Shown: positions 5,856 to 15,214 of the stretch, piece after piece
Layout of the letters: every line of letters starts with the position of its first letter
Numbering within the stretch: position 1 is the first letter of the stretch
Source of the DNA: Clostridiales bacterium
GTDB taxonomy: Bacteria; Bacillota; Clostridia; Peptostreptococcales; Anaerovoracaceae
Length of the DNA: 64,000 nt
Reading direction: 5' to 3'
NCBI GenBank assembly: GCA_009776955.1
Contig: WRMW01000004.1
Span: forward strand, 124,001-188,000
The notes under the pieces: generated by a model
Database searches by the model: none
What the model was told of the DNA's origin: nothing
Seen by the model: the letters and a program-made list of their open reading frames with translations, nothing else
Made by a program: the position numbers and the translations under genes

Positions 5856-6818
5856 ATGAAGCACAAGGTTTTTATAGACGGGCAGGCGGGCACGACCGGC
5901 CTCAGGCTCGCTGAACGGCTTGCGGAGCGGGCTGACATTCAGCTTGTGGAGATTGATGAGGCACGGCGCAAGGACCCTGCGGCGCGGCTTGCGTGCATTG
6001 CCGATGCGAACATCAGTTTCCTGTGTCTGCCAGACGACGAAGCGGCAGATATCGCTGCCGCCGCGCCGCCTGAAGCCCGCATCATCGACTGCTCCACAGC
6101 GCATCGTACGGCGGAAGGCTGGGCATACGGTCTGCCGGAGATTTTTGGCACGGGCGGCATAGGGGGGCACACCACAAAAGTGGCAAACCCCGGCTGCCAT
6201 GCGACTGGCTTTATCCTTGCCATGCGCCCGCTTGTGGATGCGGGCATCGTAGATAAGGATGCCGCCTTGGGCTTCCACTCGCTGACGGGCTATAGCGGCG
6301 GCGGCAAGGCGATGATCGCCGAATACGAAAGCACCGCAGCAACCAATGAGAGCACGCTATCAGCCCCCAGGCAATACGCCCTCGCTCAAGCCCATAAGCA
6401 TCTTCCAGAAATAGAAAAATATTCTGGACTCGGACACGCACCGATATTTGCTCCTATTGTATGCGATTTTTACAGCGGCATGATGGTGGGGGTGCCCCTT
6501 CCACGCAGCGCTCTGCGACGACCTGCCTCTGTGGTGATAATACGTGCGGCCCTCGCGAATTATTATGCAGAAAGCCAGATAGTGAAAGTGCGTGAACTCG
6601 GCGCTGAACATTCCGAGGCAGCGGGCGCAGGCTTTCTTTCGGCGGACGCATTCGCAAACCGTGACGATATTGAAGTGTTTGTGACCGGCAATGATGATAG
6701 AATAGAAGTCGTGTCGAGATACGACAACCTAGGCAAAGGCGCTTCGGGCGCAGCGATCCAGAACATGAACCTGATGCTTGGGCTGCCGGAGGGAAAGGGT
6801 CTGAGTCTCGGCGATTGA
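5856..6818 (+). CDS. argC: N-acetyl-gamma-glutamyl-phosphate reductase, short (type 2) form
   Basis: Third step of arginine synthesis: NADPH-dependent reduction of N-acetylglutamyl phosphate to the semialdehyde. A 320-residue protein. The N-terminus VFIDGQAGTTGLRL is the nucleotide-binding loop of the type 2 family, which differs from the longer common type. Catalytic Cys114 lies in NPGCHATGF. FHSLTGYSGGGKAMI and a late conserved His-containing stretch (AQAHKHLPEIEKY) complete the active site. First gene of argCJBD, preceded by ARG boxes and a consensus promoter. Its stop codon overlaps the argJ ribosome site. Confidence 0.93.
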   Translation: MKHKVFIDGQAGTTGLRLAERLAERADIQLVEIDEARRKDPAARLACIADANISFLCLPDDEAADIAAAAPPEARIIDCSTAHRTAEGWAYGLPEIFGTGGIGGHTTKVANPGCHATGFILAMRPLVDAGIVDKDAALGFHSLTGYSGGGKAMIAEYESTAATNESTLSAPRQYALAQAHKHLPEIEKYSGLGHAPIFAPIVCDFYSGMMVGVPLPRSALRRPASVVIIRAALANYYAESQIVKVRELGAEHSEAAGAGFLSADAFANRDDIEVFVTGNDDRIEVVSRYDNLGKGASGAAIQNMNLMLGLPEGKGLSLGD

Positions 6819-6831
6819 GGGGTAATATGAT

Positions 6832-8085
6832 ATGAAAGAAAAGATCAGTTTTATGGACGGAGGGGTGTGCGCGCCGAAAGGGTTTTATGCGGCGGGCATG
6901 TTCGCAGGGTTCAAGAAGTCGAAGAAGAAAGACCTTTCGCTCGTCTACAGCGAGAAAGTCTGCGACGCGGCGGCGGCCTATACGACCAACAAGGTGAAAG
7001 GGGCGACGCTCAAGGTGACGATGGACCATCTTTCCGACAGCAGGGCGCGCGCCATCATCACGAACAGCGGCTATGCGAACACGCTGGCGCCGAACGGCGT
7101 CGAAATCGCGCTTAGGACGTGCGAGCTTACGGGCGCGGCGCTCGGGATAGACCCCCGTGACGTGGTTGTGTGCAGCACGGGCGTGATAGGGGTGTCGCCC
7201 AAGATCGAGCCGTTTGAGAAAAACATCCCTAAGCTTGCGAAGGCCGTGCTTGACGCTGCGGATGGTGCGGACGGCGGGAAACATTACGGAGCCTCATATG
7301 CTGCGGAAGGCATCATGACGACCGATACCGTGAAGAAAGAGGCCGCCGTCGAGTTCAAGCTTGGGGGCAAGACCTGCCGCATCGGCGCCATGGCGAAGGG
7401 CAGCGGCATGATAAACCCGAACATGGCGACCATGCTCGTGTTTATCACCACGGACGTGGACATTTCGCCGCGCCTGCTTCGCAACGCGCTCAAAAACGAT
7501 ATCAACCATTCGCTCAACCAGATAAGCATAGACGGCGACACTTCGACGAACGACTCGGTCGTGCTGCTTGCGAACGGCATGGCGGGCAACAAGCGTCTGG
7601 AATCGTTTGGCGAGGGTTTTCACGTATTCGCAGAAGCCCTGAACATGGTCACGGTGAAGCTGGCAAGGATGATCGCGAAGGACGGCGAGGGCGCCACGAA
7701 GCTTATCGAGTGCCGCGTGGAAAGCGCCCCTACGGACGAGGTGGCGATGAACATAGCCAAGACGGTGATACGGTCGGACCTCGTAAAGACTGCCATTTTC
7801 GGCAGCGACGCCAATTGGGGGCGGATAATGTGCGCGGTCGGGTATGCGCCTGGCAATTTCAACACGGACAATGTCGAGGTCGTGCTGTCATCATCGGCGG
7901 GCGCGGTCACGGTCTGCGACGCATCCTTTGCGGTGGAGTTTGACGAGGATGTCGCAAAGAAGGTGCTCGGCGAGGACGAAATCATTATCACGGTCAACCT
8001 GCACGACGGCATGGCCGACGCCTTGGCGTTCGGCTGCGACATGACCTACGAGTACGTGCGTATCAATGGAATGTATAGGACATAA
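6832..8085 (+). CDS. argJ: Bifunctional glutamate N-acetyltransferase / ornithine acetyltransferase
   Basis: Moves the acetyl group from N-acetylornithine to glutamate and, in the bifunctional form, can also use acetyl-CoA, so the pathway runs as a cycle. A 417-residue proenzyme. The self-cleavage site is A-T in NMATMLVF, making Thr200 the new N-terminal nucleophile of the beta chain. CSTGVIG, AKGSGMI and DGDTSTNDSV are family signatures. The usual NSGNAN motif reads NSGYAN here. The ribosome site GAGGGG overlaps the argC stop. Whether the enzyme is mono- or bifunctional cannot be told from sequence. Confidence 0.93.
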   Translation: MKEKISFMDGGVCAPKGFYAAGMFAGFKKSKKKDLSLVYSEKVCDAAAAYTTNKVKGATLKVTMDHLSDSRARAIITNSGYANTLAPNGVEIALRTCELTGAALGIDPRDVVVCSTGVIGVSPKIEPFEKNIPKLAKAVLDAADGADGGKHYGASYAAEGIMTTDTVKKEAAVEFKLGGKTCRIGAMAKGSGMINPNMATMLVFITTDVDISPRLLRNALKNDINHSLNQISIDGDTSTNDSVVLLANGMAGNKRLESFGEGFHVFAEALNMVTVKLARMIAKDGEGATKLIECRVESAPTDEVAMNIAKTVIRSDLVKTAIFGSDANWGRIMCAVGYAPGNFNTDNVEVVLSSSAGAVTVCDASFAVEFDEDVAKKVLGEDEIIITVNLHDGMADALAFGCDMTYEYVRINGMYRT

Positions 8086-8087
8086 AT

Positions 8088-8996
8088 ATGAGAATCAATA
8101 ATGAACAAATGATGAGAGAGATATTCAAGCATTTTCGCCGGAAAACCATCGTCGTGAAGTACGGCGGCGCGGCGATGCAGTCCTCGGCGCTCAAGAACTG
8201 CGTTGTAAAGGACATCGTTAATCTCAGGGAGTTCGGCGCGAATATCGTGCTGGTGCATGGCGGCGGCCCGGAACTCAGCAGCCTGCAGGCACGCCTTGGG
8301 CTCGAAACCAGGTTTATCGAAGGGTTGCGCTATACGGACGCGGATACGATGGAGGCTGCGATGATGGCGCTTTGCGGCAAGGTGAACAAGGATCTGGTAC
8401 GGATGTTTGAAAACGAGGGGACCAAAGCGATAGGGCTTTCCGGCATTGATGGGGGCATGTTGCGCTGCAAGAGGCAGGAGAGCCCGGATCTTGGTTTTGT
8501 GGGGGAAGTCGTACGGGTCAAAAAGGATTTGCTTCATTTGCTTCTGGTCGGGGAGATAATACCCGTCATTTCGACCGTTGGGCTAGGGGAGGACGGGCTG
8601 GCCTACAATATAAATGCGGATACAGCGGCAGGGAGGATAGCAGCGAGCCTTAACGCGGATTATTATATCACCCTGTCGGACGTGCCAGGCGTCATGTATG
8701 ACATGAATGACCCTGAAAGCCTTATTTTCCAGCTTGAAACAGATGAAACCGAAGGGCTTATAGCATCTGGCGTCATAAGCGGCGGCATGATACCGAAGGT
8801 GCGAGGGCTTACGGATGCCATAGGGCGCGGCGTGAAATCCGCATCCATAGCAAATGGCCGCGTTCCCCATGCGCTGATTCTTCTGTTGGCCGCACGGGCG
8901 GAGATTGAAAACGGGCGGATGCCGTCTCATGAAGAAGGGTTCGTAGGCACCACCATAGTGGGAGGCCGGAAGGCCGAGAGTGATTTTTTCGCGTAA
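8088..8996 (+). CDS. argB: Acetylglutamate kinase
   Basis: Second step of arginine synthesis: phosphorylates N-acetylglutamate. A 302-residue member of the amino acid kinase family. Motifs are VVKYGGAAM (phosphate-binding Lys), VLVHGGGPELS (substrate-binding glycines), GLSGIDGGMLR, NINADTAAGRIAASL and LSDVPGV, with the IPKV motif near 230. It starts 2 bases after argJ with AGGA as a weak ribosome site. An N-terminal helix of about 25 residues before the kinase core is the kind found in arginine-inhibited hexameric forms, so feedback inhibition is plausible. Confidence 0.94.
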   Translation: MRINNEQMMREIFKHFRRKTIVVKYGGAAMQSSALKNCVVKDIVNLREFGANIVLVHGGGPELSSLQARLGLETRFIEGLRYTDADTMEAAMMALCGKVNKDLVRMFENEGTKAIGLSGIDGGMLRCKRQESPDLGFVGEVVRVKKDLLHLLLVGEIIPVISTVGLGEDGLAYNINADTAAGRIAASLNADYYITLSDVPGVMYDMNDPESLIFQLETDETEGLIASGVISGGMIPKVRGLTDAIGRGVKSASIANGRVPHALILLLAARAEIENGRMPSHEEGFVGTTIVGGRKAESDFFA

Positions 8997-9014
8997 GTGA
9001 CGGCGGGAGCAATA

Positions 9015-10229
9015 ATGGGCAGCGAAGCAATAAAAAAACTTGAGGATCTATACACGGCGAACACATACGCAAGGTATGATGTCGTGCTTGCAGAAGGGAG
9101 CGGAAGCCGCGCAAAAGACCCAGAGGGGCGCGAATACATCGACTTCACTTCTGGGATAGGCGTCAATTCGCTCGGCTTTTGCGATCCTGGATGGGTGGCG
9201 GCGGTGCAGGCGCAGGCAGGAATATTGCAGCACGCCAGCAACCTGTTCTACTCGGACCCTTGCGCCAGGGCGGCCGAAAAGCTTGTAATGCTTACGGGCA
9301 TGTCGAGCGTGTTCTTTGCGAACTCAGGCGCCGAGGCCAACGAGGGCGCCATCAAGGCCGCCCGCAAGCACAGCTTTATGAAGTACGGGCAGGAGGCGGG
9401 AGACGGGTTTGACCGCTACCGCATAGTGACGCTCGCAGGCTCGTTCCACGGCCGCACGATTGCGACGATCACGGCTACGGGGCAGAGCGGGTTCCATAAG
9501 TATTTCACGCCGTTTTTGCAGGGGTTCGACTATGCGGAGACAAACGACGCGGCATCGCTCAAAGCGACCGTGACCGACAAGACTTGTGCCATAATGATTG
9601 AGTTCGTGCAGGGGGAGGGTGGCGTAATCGAGCTGGACGCGGGGTTTGTGGGTGAGATTGTGGGGCTTTGCAAGGAGCGTGACATCTTGCTTATCGCCGA
9701 CGAGGTGCAGACGGGAATCGGGCGTACGGGCAAGTTTATGGCATATGACCACTTCGGCGTGAGGCCGGATATCGTGACCGTGGCGAAAGGCATGGGCGGC
9801 GGCCTGCCCGCCGGAGGCGTCATCTTCGGCGAGAAAACGAAGGACGCGCTAGGACAGGGCGACCACGGTTCGACTTACGGCGGCAATCCTGTGGTCTGTG
9901 CCGGCGTAGACTATGTGCTTTCAAAGTTTTTGGACGGAAACGGCGAGCCTGACAGGGGCTTCCTTGGAAATATTTCTAAAAAAGGCAAATATTTCAGAGA
10001 AAAACTTCTCGCCATTCCCGGCGTGAAGGGCGTCAGCGGGCTTGGCCTGATGCTTGGCGTCGACATAGGCGATATTGACGCAAAGGCCGTCTGCAAAGAG
10101 GCGGCGTCCCGCGGGCTTCTTCTCCTTACCGCCAAGAGCAAGATAAGGCTGTTGCCGCCGCTCAATATCGAACACCCTGACATAGATGAGGGGCTTGAGA
10201 TACTTGCCGAGTCCATAGCGGCCGTATGA
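9015..10229 (+). CDS. argD: Acetylornithine aminotransferase (PLP-dependent)
   Basis: Converts N-acetylglutamate semialdehyde to N-acetylornithine using glutamate. A 404-residue class III aminotransferase. SGAEANEGAIKAARK and GSFHGRT bind the cofactor phosphate and ring, LIADEVQTGIGRTG holds the PLP Asp, and Lys258 in TVAKGMGGG forms the Schiff base. A GTG at 8997 directly after argB also opens the frame, but ATG 9015 has GGCGGGAG at the right distance and fits the family start, so I use it. Last four bases overlap the M23 peptidase gene (ATGA). Confidence 0.93.
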   Translation: MGSEAIKKLEDLYTANTYARYDVVLAEGSGSRAKDPEGREYIDFTSGIGVNSLGFCDPGWVAAVQAQAGILQHASNLFYSDPCARAAEKLVMLTGMSSVFFANSGAEANEGAIKAARKHSFMKYGQEAGDGFDRYRIVTLAGSFHGRTIATITATGQSGFHKYFTPFLQGFDYAETNDAASLKATVTDKTCAIMIEFVQGEGGVIELDAGFVGEIVGLCKERDILLIADEVQTGIGRTGKFMAYDHFGVRPDIVTVAKGMGGGLPAGGVIFGEKTKDALGQGDHGSTYGGNPVVCAGVDYVLSKFLDGNGEPDRGFLGNISKKGKYFREKLLAIPGVKGVSGLGLMLGVDIGDIDAKAVCKEAASRGLLLLTAKSKIRLLPPLNIEHPDIDEGLEILAESIAAV

Positions 10230-11653
10230 ACAAAAAACTTATAGCGATCGTAGTGGCAATAGCGGTGGTGGCCATCGTCGCGCTAGGATTTTTCTACGCC
10301 TATCTTTCGTGGAAGGGGGATTATGAGGCTCTTGACGCTTCGGGCGTGCCTGTCGTGCCTATCGAGGCGGCAGGGCATATGGTTTACCCTGAGTCGGCGA
10401 GCGTGACCATACCTGTGAATCCATATCTGCAAGAAAGATATCCCGAGGCGGTGGGGACGCTTGTGCCGTTTTTTGGGTTGGAGTTGGAGAAGAGCTTCGA
10501 TTATGATATTGAGGCGGGCGCAGATATTTCACTGGGCATCCTCGGTACGGCACCGTATGGGCTTGAGGTCGTTTTGCCAGAGGGGATGGAATGGAGCGTG
10601 TCGCTTGGAGACGTCGGCCAGACAGCCGCCGCCGAGCCAGACGCCGACCCTGTCCCCCCGCATGAGGACATCATCATACAGAGGGCTGGCGACTATGCCT
10701 TGCATATCGTGGGGACGCTTGAAAGGGCACCGCGTCCCGCCCCGTACGGTACCTTTAGCTATACCGCGTATTTCTCCTTGGAAAACCCTCCGCCGGTGTT
10801 CACCGTCGGACGCACCGAGCTCGCGCAAGGCGATATCCTGTCGCTCAGGCTCGAAAATGTCGAGGAAGGCATAGTGCCGGAGCTTGAGACCGAGCTTGGG
10901 ATGGCGGTATTCACAAAGGGCGTCCCTGCTGTGGCGGACGGCGAGGCGGCGTCACTGCCCGCCGAAGGCTTCACGAACTGGTACGCCACGATACCTATAA
11001 GCAATACCCGCACGCCCGGCGAATATCACGTCTCGATAACCGCTGGCGAGCTGTCATACGAAGCGACCGTCACCGTATCCGAATACGACTTCGACTTCCA
11101 AAACCTGATAATAGACACAAGTGTCCCGTCTGTGGCGGCGGCGGTGACGCCCAGGGCGATAGAGGAGTTTCGCGAAAAAGTCATACCGCTTTTCTCCGTG
11201 TTCACTGAGGAACGGTATTGGGACGGTATGTTCGTGCAGCCCGTCGACCTTGAGGACACGTGGTTTATCAGCACGCAATTCGGCGAGATACGCATCACGA
11301 ACGGCAACCCGAACACGCGACGCAGCCACAACGGGATAGATTATGCATTGCCTATCGGATGGGCTGTCCATGCGACGGGGGCGGGTAAGGTGCTGCTTTC
11401 GGAGTTCTTGCTCAACACGGGCTACACAATCGTGATAGACCACGGCGGCGGGCTTATTAGCATCTATTATCATCTGGACACGGTCGACGTGGAGGAAGGC
11501 GCGTTCGTCGAGCAGGGCGAGTTCATAGCCACGGTCGGCAATACGGGGTATTCTACCGGGCCGCATCTTCACTTTGAAATGCGTATCGGCGACCAGCCCA
11601 TAAGCCCGTCTATGCTGTTTGACCCGAATGCAGGTCTGTACAGCGCTGGATAA
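10226..11653 (+). CDS. Membrane-anchored M23 (LytM-type) metallopeptidase
   Basis: A 475-residue protein. An uncleaved signal anchor (about 4-26) is followed by a long extracellular region with beta-rich repeats and a C-terminal M23 domain. Zinc ligands are visible as H368 and D372 in HNGID and H449 in HLHFE; H447 of the same motif is the usual catalytic His. All four are intact, so it is probably an active peptidoglycan endopeptidase rather than a degenerate activator. It overlaps argD by 4 bases but functionally fits the following mreB homologue. Substrate bond and partners are not visible. Confidence 0.88.
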   Translation: MNKKLIAIVVAIAVVAIVALGFFYAYLSWKGDYEALDASGVPVVPIEAAGHMVYPESASVTIPVNPYLQERYPEAVGTLVPFFGLELEKSFDYDIEAGADISLGILGTAPYGLEVVLPEGMEWSVSLGDVGQTAAAEPDADPVPPHEDIIIQRAGDYALHIVGTLERAPRPAPYGTFSYTAYFSLENPPPVFTVGRTELAQGDILSLRLENVEEGIVPELETELGMAVFTKGVPAVADGEAASLPAEGFTNWYATIPISNTRTPGEYHVSITAGELSYEATVTVSEYDFDFQNLIIDTSVPSVAAAVTPRAIEEFREKVIPLFSVFTEERYWDGMFVQPVDLEDTWFISTQFGEIRITNGNPNTRRSHNGIDYALPIGWAVHATGAGKVLLSEFLLNTGYTIVIDHGGGLISIYYHLDTVDVEEGAFVEQGEFIATVGNTGYSTGPHLHFEMRIGDQPISPSMLFDPNAGLYSAG

Positions 11654-11696
11654 CTCCTATATACTGTTACGGTACAATATTGCGAAAGGAGCAGCT

Positions 11697-12719
11697 ATGG
11701 CGTTCGGCAGGGAAATCGGCATTGATATGGGGACGGCGAATGTTCTTGTCTATTTGAAGGGCAAGGGCATCATCCTTAACGAGCCTGCTGTGGTCGCTCT
11801 CAACGAGGAAACGAACGAGATACTTGCAGTGGGCGAGGACGCCCGCCAGATGCTTGGCCGCACGCCCGCGTCCATCATCGCCCTGAAGCCGCTCAAGGGC
11901 GGCGTCATCTCGGACTATGACGTCACGGAGCGGATGCTCAAATACTTCATAAGAAAGACGTGCGGCAAGAGCTCGGTTTTCAAGCCCAACATTATGATAT
12001 GCGTGCCTTCGGGCGTAACAGAGGTCGAGAAGCGGGCTGTGATAGAAGCCGCGACAGAAGCCGGCGGCAAATCTGTCTTTATTATGGAGGAGCCCATCGC
12101 GGCCGCCATCGGCGCAGGGCTGGACATTGCAGGCCCTGACGGCAAGATGGTCATAGACATAGGGGGCGGCACGTCCGATGTGGCGGTCATCTCGCTTGGC
12201 ACCATCGTGGCAAGCCAGTCGGTCAAGGTGGCGGGTGAGAGCATGGACGAGGCTATAGTGAAATATATGCGGAAGGAGCACAAGCTCTTTATTGGCGAGC
12301 GCACAGCCGAGGAGATGAAAATGACCATAGGCACGGCCTATCCGCGCCAAGAGTCCGTGACCTATACTTGCCGGGGCAGGGATCTCGTCACGGGGCTTCC
12401 CAAGTCCATTGAAGTGACTTCGGAAGAAATGCTCACAGCGCTCGACGAGCCTCTTACTGCCATATGCGAGGCCGTGCATCGCGTGCTTGAAAACACGCCG
12501 CCCGAGCTCGCGGCTGACATATCGGCGACGGGCAGCGTACTTACTGGCGGAGGCGCTCTGCTCAACGGCTTTGACAAACGCATCAAGGCCCGCACAGGCA
12601 TAGAGGTCTTTATCGCCGACGAACCCAAGAACTGTGTTGCAGTAGGCACAGGCAAGGCTCTCAACTCATTGGATGCTTTGGAGATAGGCGCGGTGAACCG
12701 CCGCAGGCCGCTCATATAA
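11697..12719 (+). CDS. MreB/Mbl-family actin-like cell-shape protein
   Basis: A 340-residue actin-fold ATPase that forms membrane-bound filaments guiding wall synthesis. Phosphate loops are GIDMGTANVLVY (phosphate 1) and DIGGGTSDVAVISLG (phosphate 2); TGGGALLNGFD is the adenosine motif. ATG 11697 follows GAAAGGAG at a good distance; an in-frame ATG at 11619 lies inside the peptidase gene and is rejected. A TACAAT at 11673-11678 may be a -10. No mreC or mreD follows, so it resembles the lone paralogues Mbl/MreBH rather than the mreBCD operon copy. Its neighbours are an M23 peptidase and an anchored beta-propeller protein. Confidence 0.93.
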   Translation: MAFGREIGIDMGTANVLVYLKGKGIILNEPAVVALNEETNEILAVGEDARQMLGRTPASIIALKPLKGGVISDYDVTERMLKYFIRKTCGKSSVFKPNIMICVPSGVTEVEKRAVIEAATEAGGKSVFIMEEPIAAAIGAGLDIAGPDGKMVIDIGGGTSDVAVISLGTIVASQSVKVAGESMDEAIVKYMRKEHKLFIGERTAEEMKMTIGTAYPRQESVTYTCRGRDLVTGLPKSIEVTSEEMLTALDEPLTAICEAVHRVLENTPPELAADISATGSVLTGGGALLNGFDKRIKARTGIEVFIADEPKNCVAVGTGKALNSLDALEIGAVNRRRPLI

Positions 12720-12733
12720 GAAAAGGGGGGAAG

Positions 12734-15208
12734 ATGAGCAAAGACGATCATGACATTGATTTCTTGGAGCTGGATGTGGAGCCTGACGGCGGTCTGGACG
12801 ACGACAGGGGGCTGAGCCTCGATGATTTGCTTGAATTCGAGTCGGACTTTGAAAAGAGCCTGTGGTCTGACATGGAGCTGGATTTAGACTCTGAAATAGA
12901 GGCGGACGACACATCATATAGTCTGCAGCATGACATCGAGCTTGATGCGGAGCTGGATGCAGAGCCGATACCTGAGCTTATGGCAGGGGCGGCGGCGGAT
13001 GCTGACGCTGAACCGGATGAGCCGGAGCTTACAGAGGAGAAGCAGGCAGAGCTTCTTGCCAAACGCAAAAAGAGGCAAAGGGTATTGGTTTCAGTTGCGG
13101 CCGCTGCCTGGGCTTGCGTCATATTTACGTTTCTGTTCATAAACGGCTTGGGGCCTTTCGCTCCGCGAGGCACGGCGCCGGCAGGCGGCAGCCCGGACCA
13201 AGAAGCACCGCCGGCAAGCGGCGAGCCTGCACCCGCCGGGTGGGCGACGGCCGGCAGGGACTACCAAAACCTGTTCAGGCTTATAAGGGAGCAAACTGCG
13301 GAATTTCGTCTAGGCATGTCTGAGGGCGCCGGCGCTCTGCCGGATGGCGGCATCGCGCCTTTCGGGGACCATTCAATGAACGGTGGCGTGGCAGGAAGCG
13401 GGTACGAATCCATGCCACAGTTTTCGGATGAAGGCGATATGGGCGCCAATGTTTCGCCAGAAGGCGATATGGAGCTTGAAGTGGACAATGAATGGGAAAG
13501 CGGCCATTCCGAAACAAGCGAGCAGGTCAGAGGTGTTCGCGAAGCTGACGTGGTCAAGACCGACGGTAGGTATATCTACGCAATCAACACCAAAAATATT
13601 TTTATAGTCAAGGCGGACGAGGAGGATATGGATGTCGTTTCACGGATTTCGCACCCCTTGGGCAGCGATGGTACGGATCACTATTATTTCGACATATATG
13701 TGGTCGGCGACCGCCTTATGGCGATTCGCCACGGCTTCAACCCTATAGCGCAGGGTGATGTAGCCTTGGGAGGGCTTGTAACCAGCATAGAGTACCCAAT
13801 AACAGGCCGCTTTATGGATACATCGGTAGATATCTTTGACATCAGCGACCGTGCGGCGCCCGTCAAGATCCACACCTTGTCGCAGAGCGGCGATTACAAT
13901 ACAAGCCGGATGGTCGATGGCTATCTCTATCTGGTTTCAACATATTACGGGGATATCATGCAGATGGGAAGCGAAGATTTCAGAACATACGTTCCATTAT
14001 TTGCACGGGATGGCGAGCAGTTCACGCCGGCCGAGAATGACATTTACCTGCCCCCTGGCACCACATGGCCTTCTTACACCGTCGTTTCGGGCATAGACGC
14101 AATGGGGTCGGGGGACTTTGCATCGTACAAGGCAGTCTACGGGGGCGCGGGGACTATATACGTGAGTTCCGGTGCCGTCTACCTCGCACAGACAGTTTCG
14201 GGGGACGATCAAGAAGACGTGGACGGCACATATATGAGGCACAAATACTGGTCGGAAACAGTGCTTACGAAACTTACCATAAGTGACGGGTTGGTTGCGC
14301 CCGGAGCGCAAGGGCGGGTGCCCGGCTATGTCCTGAACCAATTGTCGCTCGATGAGCGCCATGATGTGCTTAGAGTGACTACGATCAATGACCTGAACAT
14401 CTGGTACGGCTTTATTGACCAGGAAGCGTCTTATTCGCCCGAAGACTGGGAAAGGCTTCCGCAAGGCGAAACGAAGACGATGACCGGGCTTTATACTCTG
14501 GATATCAACCTAGATATGCTAGGCGGCATTGAGGATTTGGCGCCTGGCGCACATGTTGCTTCGCGTCGGTTTATGGACGAGAATGCATATTTTGTAGCCA
14601 ATCGTGACAGCGTGCCGTTTCTGACTGTAGATCTTAGCGACCCTGCCAGCCCCCGAATAGCAAGCGAGCTGGACATAGGCGGGTTCCCGGAATATCTCAG
14701 CCCTTACTCCGAGGGGAGGCTCTTTGGGCTCGGAATAGCCGCAAACCCTGAAACGGGAGCCTGGCTCGGGCTTGAACTTACAATGTTTGACAACAGCGAC
14801 CCGGCGAACGTCAAAGAGCGCCATTCGCTTGTTCTTGATGGCGAGTTTTCGCCCCCCGAGCAAAATCACAAGGCGGTGCTCGTAAGCGCCGACAAAGCGT
14901 TGGTTGCGTTTCCGACCATCGACAGCTATTTGATATATAGCTATAGCGAGGCCAGCGGGTTTGGCAGGCTTGCGAGGGTAAGCTTCGACGGAGGCGGCAC
15001 AACATGGGAGGAAATGAGGGGGCTGTTTATAGGGGATGTTTTCTACGTGGTTGGGCCAGGCGTTGTGGGCGCTTACGCCCTTGACAATGATTTTGCGCAG
15101 ATTGGAAGCCTGCGGGTCGACGAGGGCACAAACTCGGTCAACCGCTGGAGCTACGGAGGGGGAGGCCTTGGCGCCGTTCCGCTTCCGATGCCGATTCTTG
15201 TGGACTAG
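12734..15208 (+). CDS. Anchored beta-propeller domain protein with acidic cytoplasmic tail
   Basis: An 824-residue protein. Residues 1-100 are extremely acidic, with many LD, DLD and EAD runs, and should lie in the cytoplasm. A basic stop (KRKKRQR, 110-116) and a membrane segment (about 117-138) follow, then a Pro/Gly-rich linker, then a large outer domain of the Beta_propel (PF09826) type. That domain starts at QVRGVREADVVKTDGRYIYAINTKN; Asp/Gly-rich blade repeats run to the end. Function of the family is unknown; secreted or anchored copies are common in Firmicutes and archaea. It lies 14 bases after the mreB homologue, probably in the same operon. Confidence 0.8.
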   Translation: MSKDDHDIDFLELDVEPDGGLDDDRGLSLDDLLEFESDFEKSLWSDMELDLDSEIEADDTSYSLQHDIELDAELDAEPIPELMAGAAADADAEPDEPELTEEKQAELLAKRKKRQRVLVSVAAAAWACVIFTFLFINGLGPFAPRGTAPAGGSPDQEAPPASGEPAPAGWATAGRDYQNLFRLIREQTAEFRLGMSEGAGALPDGGIAPFGDHSMNGGVAGSGYESMPQFSDEGDMGANVSPEGDMELEVDNEWESGHSETSEQVRGVREADVVKTDGRYIYAINTKNIFIVKADEEDMDVVSRISHPLGSDGTDHYYFDIYVVGDRLMAIRHGFNPIAQGDVALGGLVTSIEYPITGRFMDTSVDIFDISDRAAPVKIHTLSQSGDYNTSRMVDGYLYLVSTYYGDIMQMGSEDFRTYVPLFARDGEQFTPAENDIYLPPGTTWPSYTVVSGIDAMGSGDFASYKAVYGGAGTIYVSSGAVYLAQTVSGDDQEDVDGTYMRHKYWSETVLTKLTISDGLVAPGAQGRVPGYVLNQLSLDERHDVLRVTTINDLNIWYGFIDQEASYSPEDWERLPQGETKTMTGLYTLDINLDMLGGIEDLAPGAHVASRRFMDENAYFVANRDSVPFLTVDLSDPASPRIASELDIGGFPEYLSPYSEGRLFGLGIAANPETGAWLGLELTMFDNSDPANVKERHSLVLDGEFSPPEQNHKAVLVSADKALVAFPTIDSYLIYSYSEASGFGRLARVSFDGGGTTWEEMRGLFIGDVFYVVGPGVVGAYALDNDFAQIGSLRVDEGTNSVNRWSYGGGGLGAVPLPMPILVD

Positions 15209-15214
15209 AGATTG

